NCBI GenBank assembly: GCA_017859955.1
Contig: JAFNAB010000013.1
Span: 1-39,024, forward strand
From: Holophagaceae bacterium
GTDB lineage: Bacteria > Acidobacteriota > Holophagae > Holophagales > Holophagaceae
Length of the DNA: 39,024 nucleotides
Direction of reading: 5' to 3'
A model generated the notes under the pieces. That model searched no databases. It saw nothing but the letters and a program-made list of their open reading frames with translations, and had not been told where the DNA came from. Below, piece by piece: positions 1 to 8,035 of this stretch (its first letter is position 1; the number at the start of each line of letters is the position of its first letter). The position numbers were made by a program, and so were the translations under genes.

Positions 1-1035
1 GTAGCCGCTCCCGATGGCACGGTACATCCCCGTGAAGACCACGTTCACCCGATTGAGGACAACCCCGGCGATGCTCAGCAGGGAGAAGATGAACAGCCCT
101 TTCTTGGTCTTTCCCCATGGAGAAAAGGCAAGCGCAGCAGGCAGCGCCGTGCAGATGACCATCTCGCCCAGGAACATGGGCACCTCGAAGGATCCGGCAC
201 CCAGACCCTGGAGCTGCCCCAATCGGGCGAGGTCCAGGAGCTTTGCAACGAAGTAGACCCCCATGATCGCGCCGGCAATCCGTGCCAACCGAGCGAGAAT
301 CCGCGTTTCGACCTCCTGGCCGAAGCACCTGGCCGACCAGATGGCTTCGAGGACCACCATCGCCGGGCCCGCGTAGAAAGAGGTCACCAGGAAGAACCAC
401 GGCAGCATGTCCGACCACCACAGCGGATGCAGGCGCCCCTTCATGAGGAGATAGATCGCACCGAGGGAGGCCTGATGGCCGAAGGGCAGGATAGCTCCGA
501 TGATGAAGGCCGCGGGCAGCAGAAGCTGAACATATCGGTTGGCCGAGTGGAAAACCTTCTCGGTGGCGACTTCACTGAACTCCACCACCTGGATGGCCAT
601 GTAGATGCTGACCGCGATCACGACTTCGAAAAGGGGAGAGGCATGCCCCCAGGACAGGAAGGGGATGTAGGCGTTGTCCCACCGTCCGATTTCGAGGATC
701 AGGGTCAGCAGGACGAAGACATAGCCCAGGAGGGAGATCAGCATCCCGCGCCGCGAGATGCCGTGGAAATCGTCGATGTGCAGCACGTGGGACATCACAC
801 ACATGCTGTACCCCGCGCCAGCCAGGGCCACAGCGGTCAGATCGACGCCGATCCACAAGCCCCAGGGCCAGTGGTCACTGAGATGAGTCGAAGCGCCAAG
901 ACCCGTGATAAGCCGGAAGGCCGCCAACAGCACAAACAAACCTGCCATCCCGACAAGCACGGCCCGGAAGGGGGTCATGCGCAGGCGCCACCCTCCCCAG
1001 GTGGTGTCGAATTGAAGAATTCCGCTATTGTTCAC
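1..1035 (-). CDS. HybB/NrfD-type membrane subunit of hydrogenase complex (partial)
   Basis: I translated this frame by hand: it is open from a GTG at 1035 to the window edge (345 residues, C-terminus missing). It is very hydrophobic, with about nine membrane helices, and carries HybB/NrfD-like segments: SDHWPWGLWIGVDL near residue 55, a conserved-looking SHVLH, and FLSWGHASPLFE. NrfD-family proteins pass electrons between a periplasmic ferredoxin subunit and the quinone pool. HybB is usually about 390 residues, so roughly 45 are off-window. The GTG overlaps the end of the ferredoxin gene by 11 bp; an in-frame ATG 19 codons later is an alternative start. As third gene of the hydrogenase operon it should be the quinone-reactive anchor. 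Family assignment is secure; the quinone direction is inferred. Confidence 0.88.
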   Translation of the reverse strand, partial: MNNSGILQFDTTWGGWRLRMTPFRAVLVGMAGLFVLLAAFRLITGLGASTHLSDHWPWGLWIGVDLTAVALAGAGYSMCVMSHVLHIDDFHGISRRGMLISLLGYVFVLLTLILEIGRWDNAYIPFLSWGHASPLFEVVIAVSIYMAIQVVEFSEVATEKVFHSANRYVQLLLPAAFIIGAILPFGHQASLGAIYLLMKGRLHPLWWSDMLPWFFLVTSFYAGPAMVVLEAIWSARCFGQEVETRILARLARIAGAIMGVYFVAKLLDLARLGQLQGLGAGSFEVPMFLGEMVICTALPAALAFSPWGKTKKGLFIFSLLSIAGVVLNRVNVVFTGMYRAIGSGY

Positions 1036-1810
1036 GCTTCCCCTCCTTGGCGGCGGCAACCGCTTTCTTGCGTTGAATCAACTTGCTCAGGCCCATGAAC
1101 AGAGCGGCCCCGCCCAGCAGAAGGGCTGGCGTCTTGCGCATGTAGTGCTCCGCGATGGCAGGCAGGGACTCGCTGGTGACATTCGCTTTGAAGCCCAGCT
1201 GGCCGAACGGTATGTCCGAGATATACAGCCAGCTGGTCCCTCCGGCTTCCCTCTCGCCGTAGACCTTGTTCACGTACCGCCCGGTCTTCAGCTTGTCATG
1301 CGCGATCCCCAGCAGCTCCTGGCGTCTACCGAAGCGCAGGGCACCCGTCGGGCAAGCGTCCGTGCAGGCTGGCGAGCGGCCGTGGGCAAGGCGGGTGGAA
1401 CACATCTGGCACTTGGAAACCGATGGGATCACCTTCCCCCACTCGTACTTGGGCACCTCAAAGGGGCAGGCCATCATGCAATACCGGCAGCCAGCGCAGA
1501 GGTCCGGACGGTAGACCACCGGGCCCTGCTCGGTCTTGCGCATGGCCTTCGACATGCAGGAGGAGACGCACGCGGGCTCCTCACAATGCATGCACTGCGC
1601 CTTCACGAAGCGCCATGCCGGAGCGCCATCCTTTTCTGCTTTCCGCTGGGTGAGCGTCGTCCAGTTGCTATGGTCCGCAACCGGATGCAGGCCCGTCGCC
1701 GGGGCCCCCTTGTCATAGTGCTTCCCATTCCACAGTTTGCAGGCGACGGTGCAACTGCCGCAGCCGACGCATTGGGTCAGATCAACGAGTACCGCGTTGG
1801 AACCGTTCAT
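1025..1810 (-). CDS. Four-cluster ferredoxin subunit of hydrogenase (HybA/FdnH-like)
   Basis: A 261-residue protein with the 16-Cys pattern of the HybA/FdnH/HmcB family: CVGCGSC..C at residues 14-24, CMHC..C..C at 73-85, CAGCRYC..C at 105-115 and CQMC..C..C at 134-153, predicted to hold four [4Fe-4S] clusters. A hydrophobic stretch at about residues 225-246 followed by QRKK looks like a C-terminal membrane anchor. No signal peptide is visible; if the protein faces the periplasm it would have to be co-exported with the TAT-bearing hydrogenase, as known for other TAT-partner ferredoxin subunits (inference). The start ATG overlaps the hydrogenase stop by 4 bp (ATGA); a GGAGG lies about 10 bp upstream. 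Role: electron wire between the H-cluster protein and the HybB-like subunit. Confidence 0.93.
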   Translation of the reverse strand: MNGSNAVLVDLTQCVGCGSCTVACKLWNGKHYDKGAPATGLHPVADHSNWTTLTQRKAEKDGAPAWRFVKAQCMHCEEPACVSSCMSKAMRKTEQGPVVYRPDLCAGCRYCMMACPFEVPKYEWGKVIPSVSKCQMCSTRLAHGRSPACTDACPTGALRFGRRQELLGIAHDKLKTGRYVNKVYGEREAGGTSWLYISDIPFGQLGFKANVTSESLPAIAEHYMRKTPALLLGGAALFMGLSKLIQRKKAVAAAKEGKREQ

Positions 1811-3402
1811 GAGCGGCTTGCCTCCGTAACCTGGCCCGCCAGGATTTCCTCGAGGGCCTGCGGATCGACCTTCAGGTGCTTGGCGCGTGAAACATAGTCC
1901 GTATGCAGCAGTTGGTGGGATAGATGGCTGAGGGGTCTGCCCAGGAAGCTGCGGTAGAGTTCCTTGACCTCCTGGTTTTCATGACTTTCACGCAGGGTCC
2001 CGGCGGCATCCTTGATCTGCAGGCTTCGGATCCGGCTCCTCCGGACATCGTCAGCCGGGGGGACCGAGCTGCGCGGCATGCCTCCACCCCCGATGCAACC
2101 ACCTGGGCAGGACATCACTTCGATGAAGTCATAGCGCGCCGTGCCTGCCTTCACCCGGTCGAGAAGGGTCCTGGCGTTGTGGAGTCCGTGGGCCACGGCG
2201 ACACGGACCTTCCCATAACCCGGCACATCCATGCTGGCTTCCTTGACACCACTCAGGCCTCTGACGGGCGCCAGATTGAAGGCCAGGGTCGGCGCCTTCT
2301 GACCCGTCACCGCATGGTAGGCGGTGCGCACCGCGGCCTCCATGACCCCCCCGGTGCTGCCAAAGATGAGGGCTGCCCCGGAGCCCTCGCCCAGAAGGGA
2401 ATCGTAGGACTCTTCGGGCAATGAGGAGAAATCAAGCCCGGCCTCCTTCATCATCAAGGCCAGTTCCCGGACGGTCAGGACGGCGTCGATGTCCCGGAGG
2501 GCATCGTTCTTCCAGTAGCGACCGGCAGCATTAAATTCCGGGCGCACGGATTCGAACTTCTTGGCCGTGCAGGGCATGACCGAAACGCTGAAAATGGTCC
2601 TGGGGTCGATGCCGGTCTTCTTGGCGTAATAGGTCTTCAACACGGCGCCGAGCATCTGCTGGGGGGACTTCGCAGTGGAAAGATTGGGCATCCATTCGGG
2701 GTAGTAGTACTCAACGAACTTGACCCAGCCGGGGCAGCAGGAGGTCAGCTGGGGCAGCGGTGCCTCGGACTTTCCAGTGAGGCGCTCGATCAGCTCCGAA
2801 CCCTCCTCCATGATGGTGAGATCCGCCGCGAAGTTCGTGTCAAACACCCTGCTGAATCCCAGGCGGCGCAGGGCGGCGACCTGCTGGCCCTCCACCCAGC
2901 TACCCCCGGGCATGCCGAATTCTTCGCCAAGGCCCACACGGGTGGAAGGCGCGGTCTGGACGATCACGACCTTGGTCGGATCCTTCAGGGCCTGCAGGAC
3001 ACGTGTCCTGTCGTCGGCTTCCACAATCGCGCCCGTCGGGCACCAGAGGGTGCACTGGCCGCAGTGGATGCAGATGAAGTCATCCTTGACGGGCAGTGCA
3101 TAGGATCCATAGACGGTCTGGATTTTCTTGCAGACCTCAATGCACTGCCCACAGAGCACACACTTCCGGTCGTCGCGAGCAATCGAGGGGTTCTCCGGAT
3201 CGATGGGCACCCGTCCGCGGACCTGTGGTGGCCAGCTGCTGGGGGCATCGTACTGCTGGGGAACCCATCCCTTGGCTCCAGGCTCCTGCTCCCGGACGAG
3301 ACATCCGGTCAGGGAGGCTGTGGCACAGCCTCCCACCAGGGCCTTGAGCATATTGCGACGATCAATCGTCATCTTTTCTTTGACCTCGGAAGCTTTAGCC
3401 AT
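1807..3402 (-). CDS. hydA: TAT-exported [FeFe]-hydrogenase lipoprotein, large and small subunits fused
   Basis: A 531-residue [FeFe]-hydrogenase (H2 = 2H+ + 2e-). The N-terminus has a twin-arginine signal (D-R-R-N-M-L-K, R15-R16), a hydrophobic core and a lipobox LTGC ending at C34. Two ferredoxin-type clusters follow (Cys 81/84/87/91 and 111/114/117/121). All three H-cluster signatures are intact: TSCCPGW at 220-226, MPCTAKKFE at 276-284 and EVMSCPGGCIGGGGMP at 428-443. Residues about 475-506 (ELYRSFLGRP..SHQLLHTDY) match the small subunit of periplasmic [FeFe]-hydrogenases, fused here at the C-terminus. GGAG lies 6 bp before the ATG; an internal ATG at residue 11 would still keep the signal. 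Together with the ferredoxin and HybB-like genes this predicts a periplasm-facing, membrane-anchored enzyme, most likely H2 uptake into quinones. The direction is inference. Confidence 0.95.
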   Translation of the reverse strand: MAKASEVKEKMTIDRRNMLKALVGGCATASLTGCLVREQEPGAKGWVPQQYDAPSSWPPQVRGRVPIDPENPSIARDDRKCVLCGQCIEVCKKIQTVYGSYALPVKDDFICIHCGQCTLWCPTGAIVEADDRTRVLQALKDPTKVVIVQTAPSTRVGLGEEFGMPGGSWVEGQQVAALRRLGFSRVFDTNFAADLTIMEEGSELIERLTGKSEAPLPQLTSCCPGWVKFVEYYYPEWMPNLSTAKSPQQMLGAVLKTYYAKKTGIDPRTIFSVSVMPCTAKKFESVRPEFNAAGRYWKNDALRDIDAVLTVRELALMMKEAGLDFSSLPEESYDSLLGEGSGAALIFGSTGGVMEAAVRTAYHAVTGQKAPTLAFNLAPVRGLSGVKEASMDVPGYGKVRVAVAHGLHNARTLLDRVKAGTARYDFIEVMSCPGGCIGGGGMPRSSVPPADDVRRSRIRSLQIKDAAGTLRESHENQEVKELYRSFLGRPLSHLSHQLLHTDYVSRAKHLKVDPQALEEILAGQVTEASRS

Positions 3403-3587
3403 ACCACTCCACTTAAATTGAATGATATTAAATTAATATACAAATACACGAGATTAACCAAACCGCCATTTGGTGGGTCTCACATAAAATGACCCCTATG
3501 GGCACCATCCATCAAAAACCTACTAGGCCAGACTTGTACCATTCTTATAACTTGTATTCATTTTACTTTAATTATTAATTTTAACAC

Positions 3588-3629
3588 AATTGCCTTATTT
3601 GGCACATAGAATTGCCTTATTAGGCAATT
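3588..3629. repeat. Tandem operator-like repeat upstream of hydrogenase operon
   Basis: The 12-mer AATTGCCTTATT occurs at 3588-3599 and again at 3610-3621, exactly 22 bp apart (two helical turns). The second copy is part of a perfect inverted repeat, AATTGCCT-N4-AGGCAATT (3610-3629); the first is a weaker one, TGCC-N6-GGCA. Such helically phased repeats are typical of paired dimer sites for a transcription factor. The regulator is unknown. Confidence 0.6.
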
Positions 3630-3631
3630 CG

Positions 3632-3647
3632 TGTGCGATACATCACA
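3632..3647. promoter_or_regulatory. CRP/FNR-family-like binding site
   Basis: TGTGC-N6-TCACA matches the CRP consensus TGTGA-N6-TCACA at all but one arm position. It sits 3 bp from the tandem repeat and about 230 bp upstream of the hydrogenase start. A role in hydrogenase control by a CRP/FNR-type regulator is inferred from position only. Confidence 0.45.
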
Positions 3648-3841
3648 TTCGATAATTACCAAAAATAACGATCTAAAAAGAACTGATTTATTCCAGATCA
3701 AAAGCATCTGCAATCAGCCCGCGGATGATTTTGCGATTGCTCCTGGTGGCAAGACCGCATGACAGAAGGCAGTCCCGGCGGATGCCCTGGTTAGCTTCCC
3801 TTCGCCGTGAGGAGAGTCAGGGGTTGGCCATGCACCGGGCC

Positions 3842-3875
3842 TAAAAAGCCACAGGGCCACGGTTGTGGCCCTGTG
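3842..3875 (-). terminator. Rho-independent terminator after alpha/beta hydrolase gene
   Basis: A perfect 11-bp stem, CACAGGGCCAC/GTGGCCCTGTG, with a 4-nt loop (3850-3875). Read on the minus strand it is followed by GC and then TTTTT, the right polarity to end the hydrolase transcript and to shield the hydrogenase control region. Confidence 0.88.
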
Positions 3876-3907
3876 CAGCGGTTTCGTCGGATCCGTCTAT
3901 GAAATTC

Positions 3908-4930
3908 TCAGCGGAGGTATTTAACAAAGAATTCCGTCAGTTTGCCGAACGGAATCATATCGGCCCGATCATACAGATCAATGTGTCGGGCTCCTGGCAC
4001 GACATAGAGCTCTTTGGGCTCTGCGGCCTTCTTGAAGGCGTCTTCGCTGAAATACCGGGAATGGGCCTGCTCGCCGATGATGAAGAGGATCGGCCTGGGA
4101 GAGATGGTCTCCAGGTGGCTCATCAGGGAGAAGTTCATGAACGACATGGTGCTCGTCACGGTGAAACCGCCGATGGAGCGCGGGTGGTGCCCACGGGCGG
4201 CCACGTAGTATTCGAAGAACTCCCGGGTGATGGGGTCCAGTCCCGCTTCGGGGATCTCCTTGGGGAAGGTCGGATTCAGCTTCGGGGTGCGCGCCTCAAC
4301 ATCGGCCCAGCGCTGCTCCCCCAGCGCATCCAGAGCCTGGCTGCGCTCCCGGTCGCTCATGCTGTCCTTCCATCCGTTCCGCATGACCCTGCTCATGTCG
4401 TACATGCTGGCGGTGGCCACGGCCTTGATGCGGTGATCCACCTGGGCGGCGGTCAGGGCGAATCCGCCGCTCCCGCAGATGCCGATGGCACCGATCCGGT
4501 TGCGGTCAACGAAAGGGCGTGTCCCCAGGAAGTCCACTCCGGCGCTGAAGTCCTCGACGAAGATCTCCGGAGAGGAGACATGCCGTGGTGTGCCGGCGCT
4601 CTCCCCGTTGAAGGACTCGTCGAAGGCGATGGCCACGAATCCTCGCTCGGCCATGGTCTGGGCATAGATGCCGGCCCCCTGCTCCTTCACGCCTCCGTAT
4701 GGAGTTCCCACCACGATCGCGGGAAGCTTTTTGGACGCATCCCGGTCCTTGGGAAGGTAGAGGTCAGCCGAGACCGTGATGCCGTACCGATTGGGATAGG
4801 ACACTTTCTCGTGAATGACCTTGGGGCTGAGGGTGAAGGTCTTGTCCCAGGCCGCCGCGTCAGAGGCCGAAAGCAGGCTGGCCGCGGAAATCGAGGCGCC
4901 CAGCGCCAGGGAGGTGAGGGCTTTGTTCAT
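3908..4930 (-). CDS. Secreted alpha/beta hydrolase (dienelactone hydrolase/YcjY-like)
   Basis: I place the start at 4930, not at an ATG 14 codons upstream, because AAGGGG lies 6 bp before it and a clean signal peptide follows (MNKALTSLAL... ending near ASDAAA, residue 27). The mature part is an alpha/beta hydrolase: strand segment AIVVGTPYGG near 71-80, nucleophile elbow G-I-C-G-S-G-G at 150-156, an acidic-loop region IIGEQAHSRYF and a late His (ARHIDLY, about residue 316). Which of C152 or S154 is the nucleophile cannot be told; dienelactone hydrolases use Cys at this turn. Substrate unknown, perhaps an ester or lactone. A terminator follows. The gene lies downstream of an AraC regulator gene, and a shared 26-bp element lies 187 bp upstream of its start, so it probably belongs to that regulon. 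Confidence 0.85.
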   Translation of the reverse strand: MNKALTSLALGASISAASLLSASDAAAWDKTFTLSPKVIHEKVSYPNRYGITVSADLYLPKDRDASKKLPAIVVGTPYGGVKEQGAGIYAQTMAERGFVAIAFDESFNGESAGTPRHVSSPEIFVEDFSAGVDFLGTRPFVDRNRIGAIGICGSGGFALTAAQVDHRIKAVATASMYDMSRVMRNGWKDSMSDRERSQALDALGEQRWADVEARTPKLNPTFPKEIPEAGLDPITREFFEYYVAARGHHPRSIGGFTVTSTMSFMNFSLMSHLETISPRPILFIIGEQAHSRYFSEDAFKKAAEPKELYVVPGARHIDLYDRADMIPFGKLTEFFVKYLR

Positions 4931-5116
4931 GGGGTACCCCTTGAGTTGGGAAAGGCAGGCCAACGGTCGCATTGCTGGCGGTCGTGGGGACTGAGGGATG
5001 ATCGGGGTGGCTGAAAGTGCGCCGAGGCTTTTTCCTCACCTTGGTTCCCGCTCCACCCGTGCGGGGCCAAGCTCGCAACTGTATTTTCAGACCGGGCTCT
5101 CAGGCAGCGGTAGAAC

Positions 5117-5142
5117 GATCCTGCCGTTTTCTTGCCTGATCC
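5117..5142 (+). promoter_or_regulatory. AraC-type box A (26-bp shared element)
   Basis: GATCCTGC-N7-TTGCCTGATCC, in the gap between the AraC gene (ends 5176) and the hydrolase gene (starts 4930). The two GATCC cores are 21 bp apart, two helical turns, as expected for direct half-sites of an AraC-family protein. Three more copies occur at 6291, 12718 and 14015. The rest of this 245-bp gap shows nothing else I can name. Confidence 0.75.
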
Positions 5143-5175
5143 GATTTACCTTCGTGCCATCGGGCGAATGCAGGG

Positions 5176-6129
5176 TCACCCGTTGCTCACCAGATCCAGG
5201 GTCAGGGCCCCAGCCGAGCGCAGGCCGAGGATGTCCCGGATGGGTGGCTGACCGAAATGACGGCGGTAATCCCGGCTGAACTGACTGGAACTCTCATAGC
5301 CGACCTCAAAGGCCGCACTTGCCGCATCCATTTCGTCAAGGAGCATCAGGCTCCGGGCGGTGTGGAGCCTGAGGCACTTCTGGTACTGCAGGGGGCTCAT
5401 CAGTGTGAGTTCCCTGAAATGCGTGTGGAAAGTGGACACGCCCATGCCAGCCAACTTGGCCAACTCCTCGGTCCGGAGCGGCCTGGCGTAGTTCTCCTTG
5501 ATCCAAGCGATCGACCTGGCAAGCCGGTTGTTCCTGCTGCCCAGTGTGGCGATGGCCCGGAGGCGGGCCCCGGCACTGCTGACCAGCACCCGGTAGATGA
5601 TCTCGCGCTGGACCAGCCCCCCCATGATCGGGATGTCCTCAGGGCGACCCAGCAGCTCGACCAGACGGCAGCATGCGTCGATGAGTTCAGGGGTGTTCTC
5701 TCCGGTCGCCATCGCTGGTCCCTCCATCGGCAGGGACGCGATGGGAGTCGGCAGCTGACTGAGAAGATCCCTGACCACCGGAAGATCCAGGTTCATCACC
5801 ATGCAGAGATAGGGGTGTTCCGGGCTGGCTTCCAGGACCCGGCTCACCGCAGGCAGGTCCAGAGATGTCAAAAGGAACCTAGTGTTGTCGTAAACGAAGG
5901 ACCCCTGTTCGAGCATCATGTTCTTGCGCCCCTGGGCCACCACCGCCAGGCTCGGCTGACAGGTGAACTGCAGGGGGGAGGTCGGCGCGATCTGCTGGAA
6001 GAGGGTCAATCCAGGAATGGCTGTCCGGAGCGTCTCTTCGGTGCCCATGGACCGGGAGATCTCCCGTGACAGACGCGAACACATTACTCCCAAGTCTTGG
6101 GAAGCGACATCAGCGACCGTGCTTGACAT
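5176..6129 (-). CDS. AraC-family regulator, YqhC-like (first copy)
   Basis: A 317-residue AraC/XylS regulator. The start at 6129 is supported by AGGAGG 8 bp upstream; the ORF could be extended 32 codons but that stretch lacks a ribosome site. An N-terminal AraC_N-type sensor domain (LQFTCQPSLAVVAQGRKNMMLEQG...) is followed by two helix-turn-helix motifs: LRTEELAKLAGMGVSTFHTHFRELT and AASAAFEVGYESSSQFSRDYRRHFG, ending in PPIRDI. This is the architecture of YqhC, which in E. coli activates the aldehyde reductase gene yqhD. A clear paralogue lies at 12821-13753, and a YqhD-like gene at 14263. A copy of the shared 26-bp element is 162 bp upstream, which suggests autoregulation. Confidence 0.92.
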   Translation of the reverse strand: MSSTVADVASQDLGVMCSRLSREISRSMGTEETLRTAIPGLTLFQQIAPTSPLQFTCQPSLAVVAQGRKNMMLEQGSFVYDNTRFLLTSLDLPAVSRVLEASPEHPYLCMVMNLDLPVVRDLLSQLPTPIASLPMEGPAMATGENTPELIDACCRLVELLGRPEDIPIMGGLVQREIIYRVLVSSAGARLRAIATLGSRNNRLARSIAWIKENYARPLRTEELAKLAGMGVSTFHTHFRELTLMSPLQYQKCLRLHTARSLMLLDEMDAASAAFEVGYESSSQFSRDYRRHFGQPPIRDILGLRSAGALTLDLVSNG

Positions 6130-6290
6130 CCGTTGGACCTCCTGACCGCAGGATAGTTCACCCAGCCCCCCAGGCAAATGGAGCCAACTCGGATCGACCG
6201 GCTCGACCCGAAAGCTTATAAGCATTAACCCGCATCCACTTAGCCATCAGACACGTCAAAAGCCAGTTCTCAAACCACCAGAAGACAAGA

Positions 6291-6316
6291 GGATCAGGCA
6301 ACAAATTCGCAGGATC
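6291..6316 (-). promoter_or_regulatory. AraC-type box B
   Basis: On the minus strand GATCCTGC-N7-TTGCCTGATCC, followed on the plus strand by GGGATAC, a flank shared with box D. It lies in the 357-bp divergent gap between the first AraC gene (start 6129) and larE (start 6487), about 170 bp from each. The gap also holds a 10-bp palindrome, GCTTATAAGC, at 6214-6223. Box B could act on either gene. Confidence 0.75.
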
Positions 6317-6486
6317 GGGATACTGCGGGATCGGATGGGGACGTAGCCTGGAAACGGAATCGATGACCATGTCCATACCAAGCAGGAACTCCAGAAAGCC
6401 AAAGGGCCCGATGGCCGGCTGCGGCGTATGCTGGGAAACCAGCCCCTGGCTCCCCCGTTTGAGGCATCGCTGCCCCGGAGGTCACG

Positions 6487-7272
6487 TTGAATAGATTGGA
6501 AGCGTTAAGGTCCTGGCTTCAGCCCTTCAACCGGGTCGGCATCGCCTTCTCCGGCGGCGTGGACAGCGCCTTCCTCCTCACCTGCGCCAGCCGCACCCTG
6601 GGTCCGGACCGGGTCCGGGCCTTCATGGTGGTCTCCGCAGCCCTCCCGGGTCGGGAGAAGGCCGAGGGCCTGGCCACCCTTGCCCGGTGCGGAGTGCCGC
6701 ACCGGATCCTGGAGGCGGACGCCACGGTGATCCCCGGCTTCGACACCAACCCGCCGGACCGCTGCTACCACTGCAAGCGCTTCGTGTTCCAGAACATCCT
6801 GGCGGCGAGCCGGGAGGAGGGCTGCGATGTGCTGATGGATGGCACCAATGCCGATGACCTGGGCGACTACCGCCCCGGCCTCAAGGCCCTGGCGGAGCTG
6901 GGGGTCGTGAGCCCCCTGGCCCGTTTCGGGCTCCGCAAGGCCGTCATCCGGGAACTGTCCCGGGAGATGGGCATCCCCGGTTGGGACCGTCCCTCCCTCG
7001 CCTGCCTGGCCACCCGCTTCCCCACGGGACAGCGACTGACGCCAGAGCTGCTGGCCCGAGTCGACGCCGCCGAGGAGCTGCTCCGCGCCGAAGGCTTCTC
7101 CCAGTGCCGGGTGCGCTGTCACGGGGACATGGCCCGGCTGGAGCTGCTGCCAGAAGAGATGGAAAGGCTGATGGCCGATCGTCCCCACATGGATGAAGCC
7201 CTGAAGGCCCTGGGGTTCCGCCAGGTCGCCCTCGACCTGGCGGGCTACCGCATGGGCAGCATGAACGCCTGA
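6487..7272 (+). CDS. larE: LarE, sulfur transferase for nickel-pincer cofactor
   Basis: A 261-residue PP-loop ATPase that adds sulfur to the pyridinium biscarboxylate made by LarB, giving the dithiolate ligand of the nickel-pincer nucleotide (NPN). The ATP pyrophosphatase loop FSGGVDSAF is at residues 21-29. Three cysteines stand at family positions: C93 and C96 in RCYHCK, and C173 in SLACLATRFP. C173 corresponds to the sacrificial cysteine of the Lactiplantibacillus plantarum enzyme; the added CxxC pair suggests the [4Fe-4S] type of LarE that does not sacrifice its own Cys (inference). The start is TTG with GGAGG 5 bp upstream. First gene of larE-larB-larC-DUF362. Confidence 0.95.
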   Translation: MNRLEALRSWLQPFNRVGIAFSGGVDSAFLLTCASRTLGPDRVRAFMVVSAALPGREKAEGLATLARCGVPHRILEADATVIPGFDTNPPDRCYHCKRFVFQNILAASREEGCDVLMDGTNADDLGDYRPGLKALAELGVVSPLARFGLRKAVIRELSREMGIPGWDRPSLACLATRFPTGQRLTPELLARVDAAEELLRAEGFSQCRVRCHGDMARLELLPEEMERLMADRPHMDEALKALGFRQVALDLAGYRMGSMNA

Positions 7273-7282
7273 GAGGTCCCGC

Positions 7283-8035
7283 ATGGAAGAAGAGAAACTG
7301 CGCCAGCTGCTGCGAGAGGTCCGGGAGGGACGTCTGTCCGAGGAGGCGGCCCTGGAGGGGCTCCGGGAGCTGCCCTTCGCCGACCTGGGCTACGCCAAAC
7401 TCGATATGCACCGAGGGCTCCGGCGGGGCCAGGCCGAGGTGATCTTCTGCCAGGGCAAGACCCCGGAGCAGACCCAGGGGATCTTCCAGAAAATGCTGGG
7501 GCACCTGGATAACGTCCTGGGCACCCGGGCCTCCCGGGAGGCCTATGAAGCCGTGGCCCAGGTGGCCCCGGACGCCACCTGGCACCCCGAGGCGAAGATC
7601 ATCCAGGTGCGGCGATCCCCCCAGGAACCCGCTCCCGGAGTGATCGCCGTGATCACCGCCGGCACTTCGGACATCCCGGTGGCGGAAGAGGCCGCCCTCA
7701 CCGCCGAGTTCCTCGGGAACCGCGTGGAGCGGCTTTTCGATGTGGGCGTGGCGGGCATTCACCGCCTCCTGGCCCACCGGGAGCAGCTGGAGCGGGCCAG
7801 CGTAATCATCGCGGTGGCGGGCATGGAGGGGGCCCTGCCCAGCGTGGTGGCGGGCCTGGTGCCCTGCCCCGTGGTCGCGGTGCCCACCAGCATCGGCTAC
7901 GGCGCCAGCTTCGGCGGCGTCGCGGCCCTGCTGGCCATGCTCAACAGCTGCGCCTCGGGCGTGGGAGTCGTGAACATCGACAACGGCTACGGTGCCGCCG
8001 CCCTGGCCTCCCTCATCAACCGGAGGCCCGCATGA
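7283..8035 (+). CDS. larB: LarB, nicotinate adenine dinucleotide carboxylase/hydrolase
   Basis: A 250-residue LarB. It carboxylates the pyridinium ring of nicotinic acid adenine dinucleotide and releases AMP, the first step of NPN synthesis. The N-terminal segment contains LDMHRGLRRGQAEVIFCQGKTPEQ; the C-terminal half (about residues 120-245) is PurE-like, with VITAGTSDIPVAEEA, RVFDVGVAGIHR-type and GYGASFGGVAALLAMLNSCASGVGVVNIDNGYGAA signatures. It starts 10 bp after larE and its stop overlaps the larC start by 4 bp, so translation is probably coupled. Confidence 0.95.
   Translation: MEEEKLRQLLREVREGRLSEEAALEGLRELPFADLGYAKLDMHRGLRRGQAEVIFCQGKTPEQTQGIFQKMLGHLDNVLGTRASREAYEAVAQVAPDATWHPEAKIIQVRRSPQEPAPGVIAVITAGTSDIPVAEEAALTAEFLGNRVERLFDVGVAGIHRLLAHREQLERASVIIAVAGMEGALPSVVAGLVPCPVVAVPTSIGYGASFGGVAALLAMLNSCASGVGVVNIDNGYGAAALASLINRRPA

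Larger units (their letters stand above)
3403..3841. promoter_or_regulatory. AT-rich control region upstream of the hydrogenase operon
   Basis: About 440 bp without a credible gene and much richer in A+T than its surroundings. It holds an inverted repeat ACCAAA-N6-TTTGGT at 3457-3474 in the hydrogenase leader, the tandem operator-like repeats at 3588-3629 and a CRP/FNR-like site at 3632-3647. I could not fix a -10/-35 pair with confidence. The right end (about 3700-3840) is GC-normal and shows nothing I recognise. Confidence 0.6.

Noticed and set aside
427-1098. Plus-strand open frame at the left end
   Set aside because: Shadow of the HybB/NrfD gene, whose minus-strand frame runs off the window edge.
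3598-3620. Sigma-54-like promoter (TGGCAC ... TTGC) near 3600
   Set aside because: The GG-to-GC spacing is one base too long, and it would face right, away from the hydrogenase and toward no plus-strand gene.
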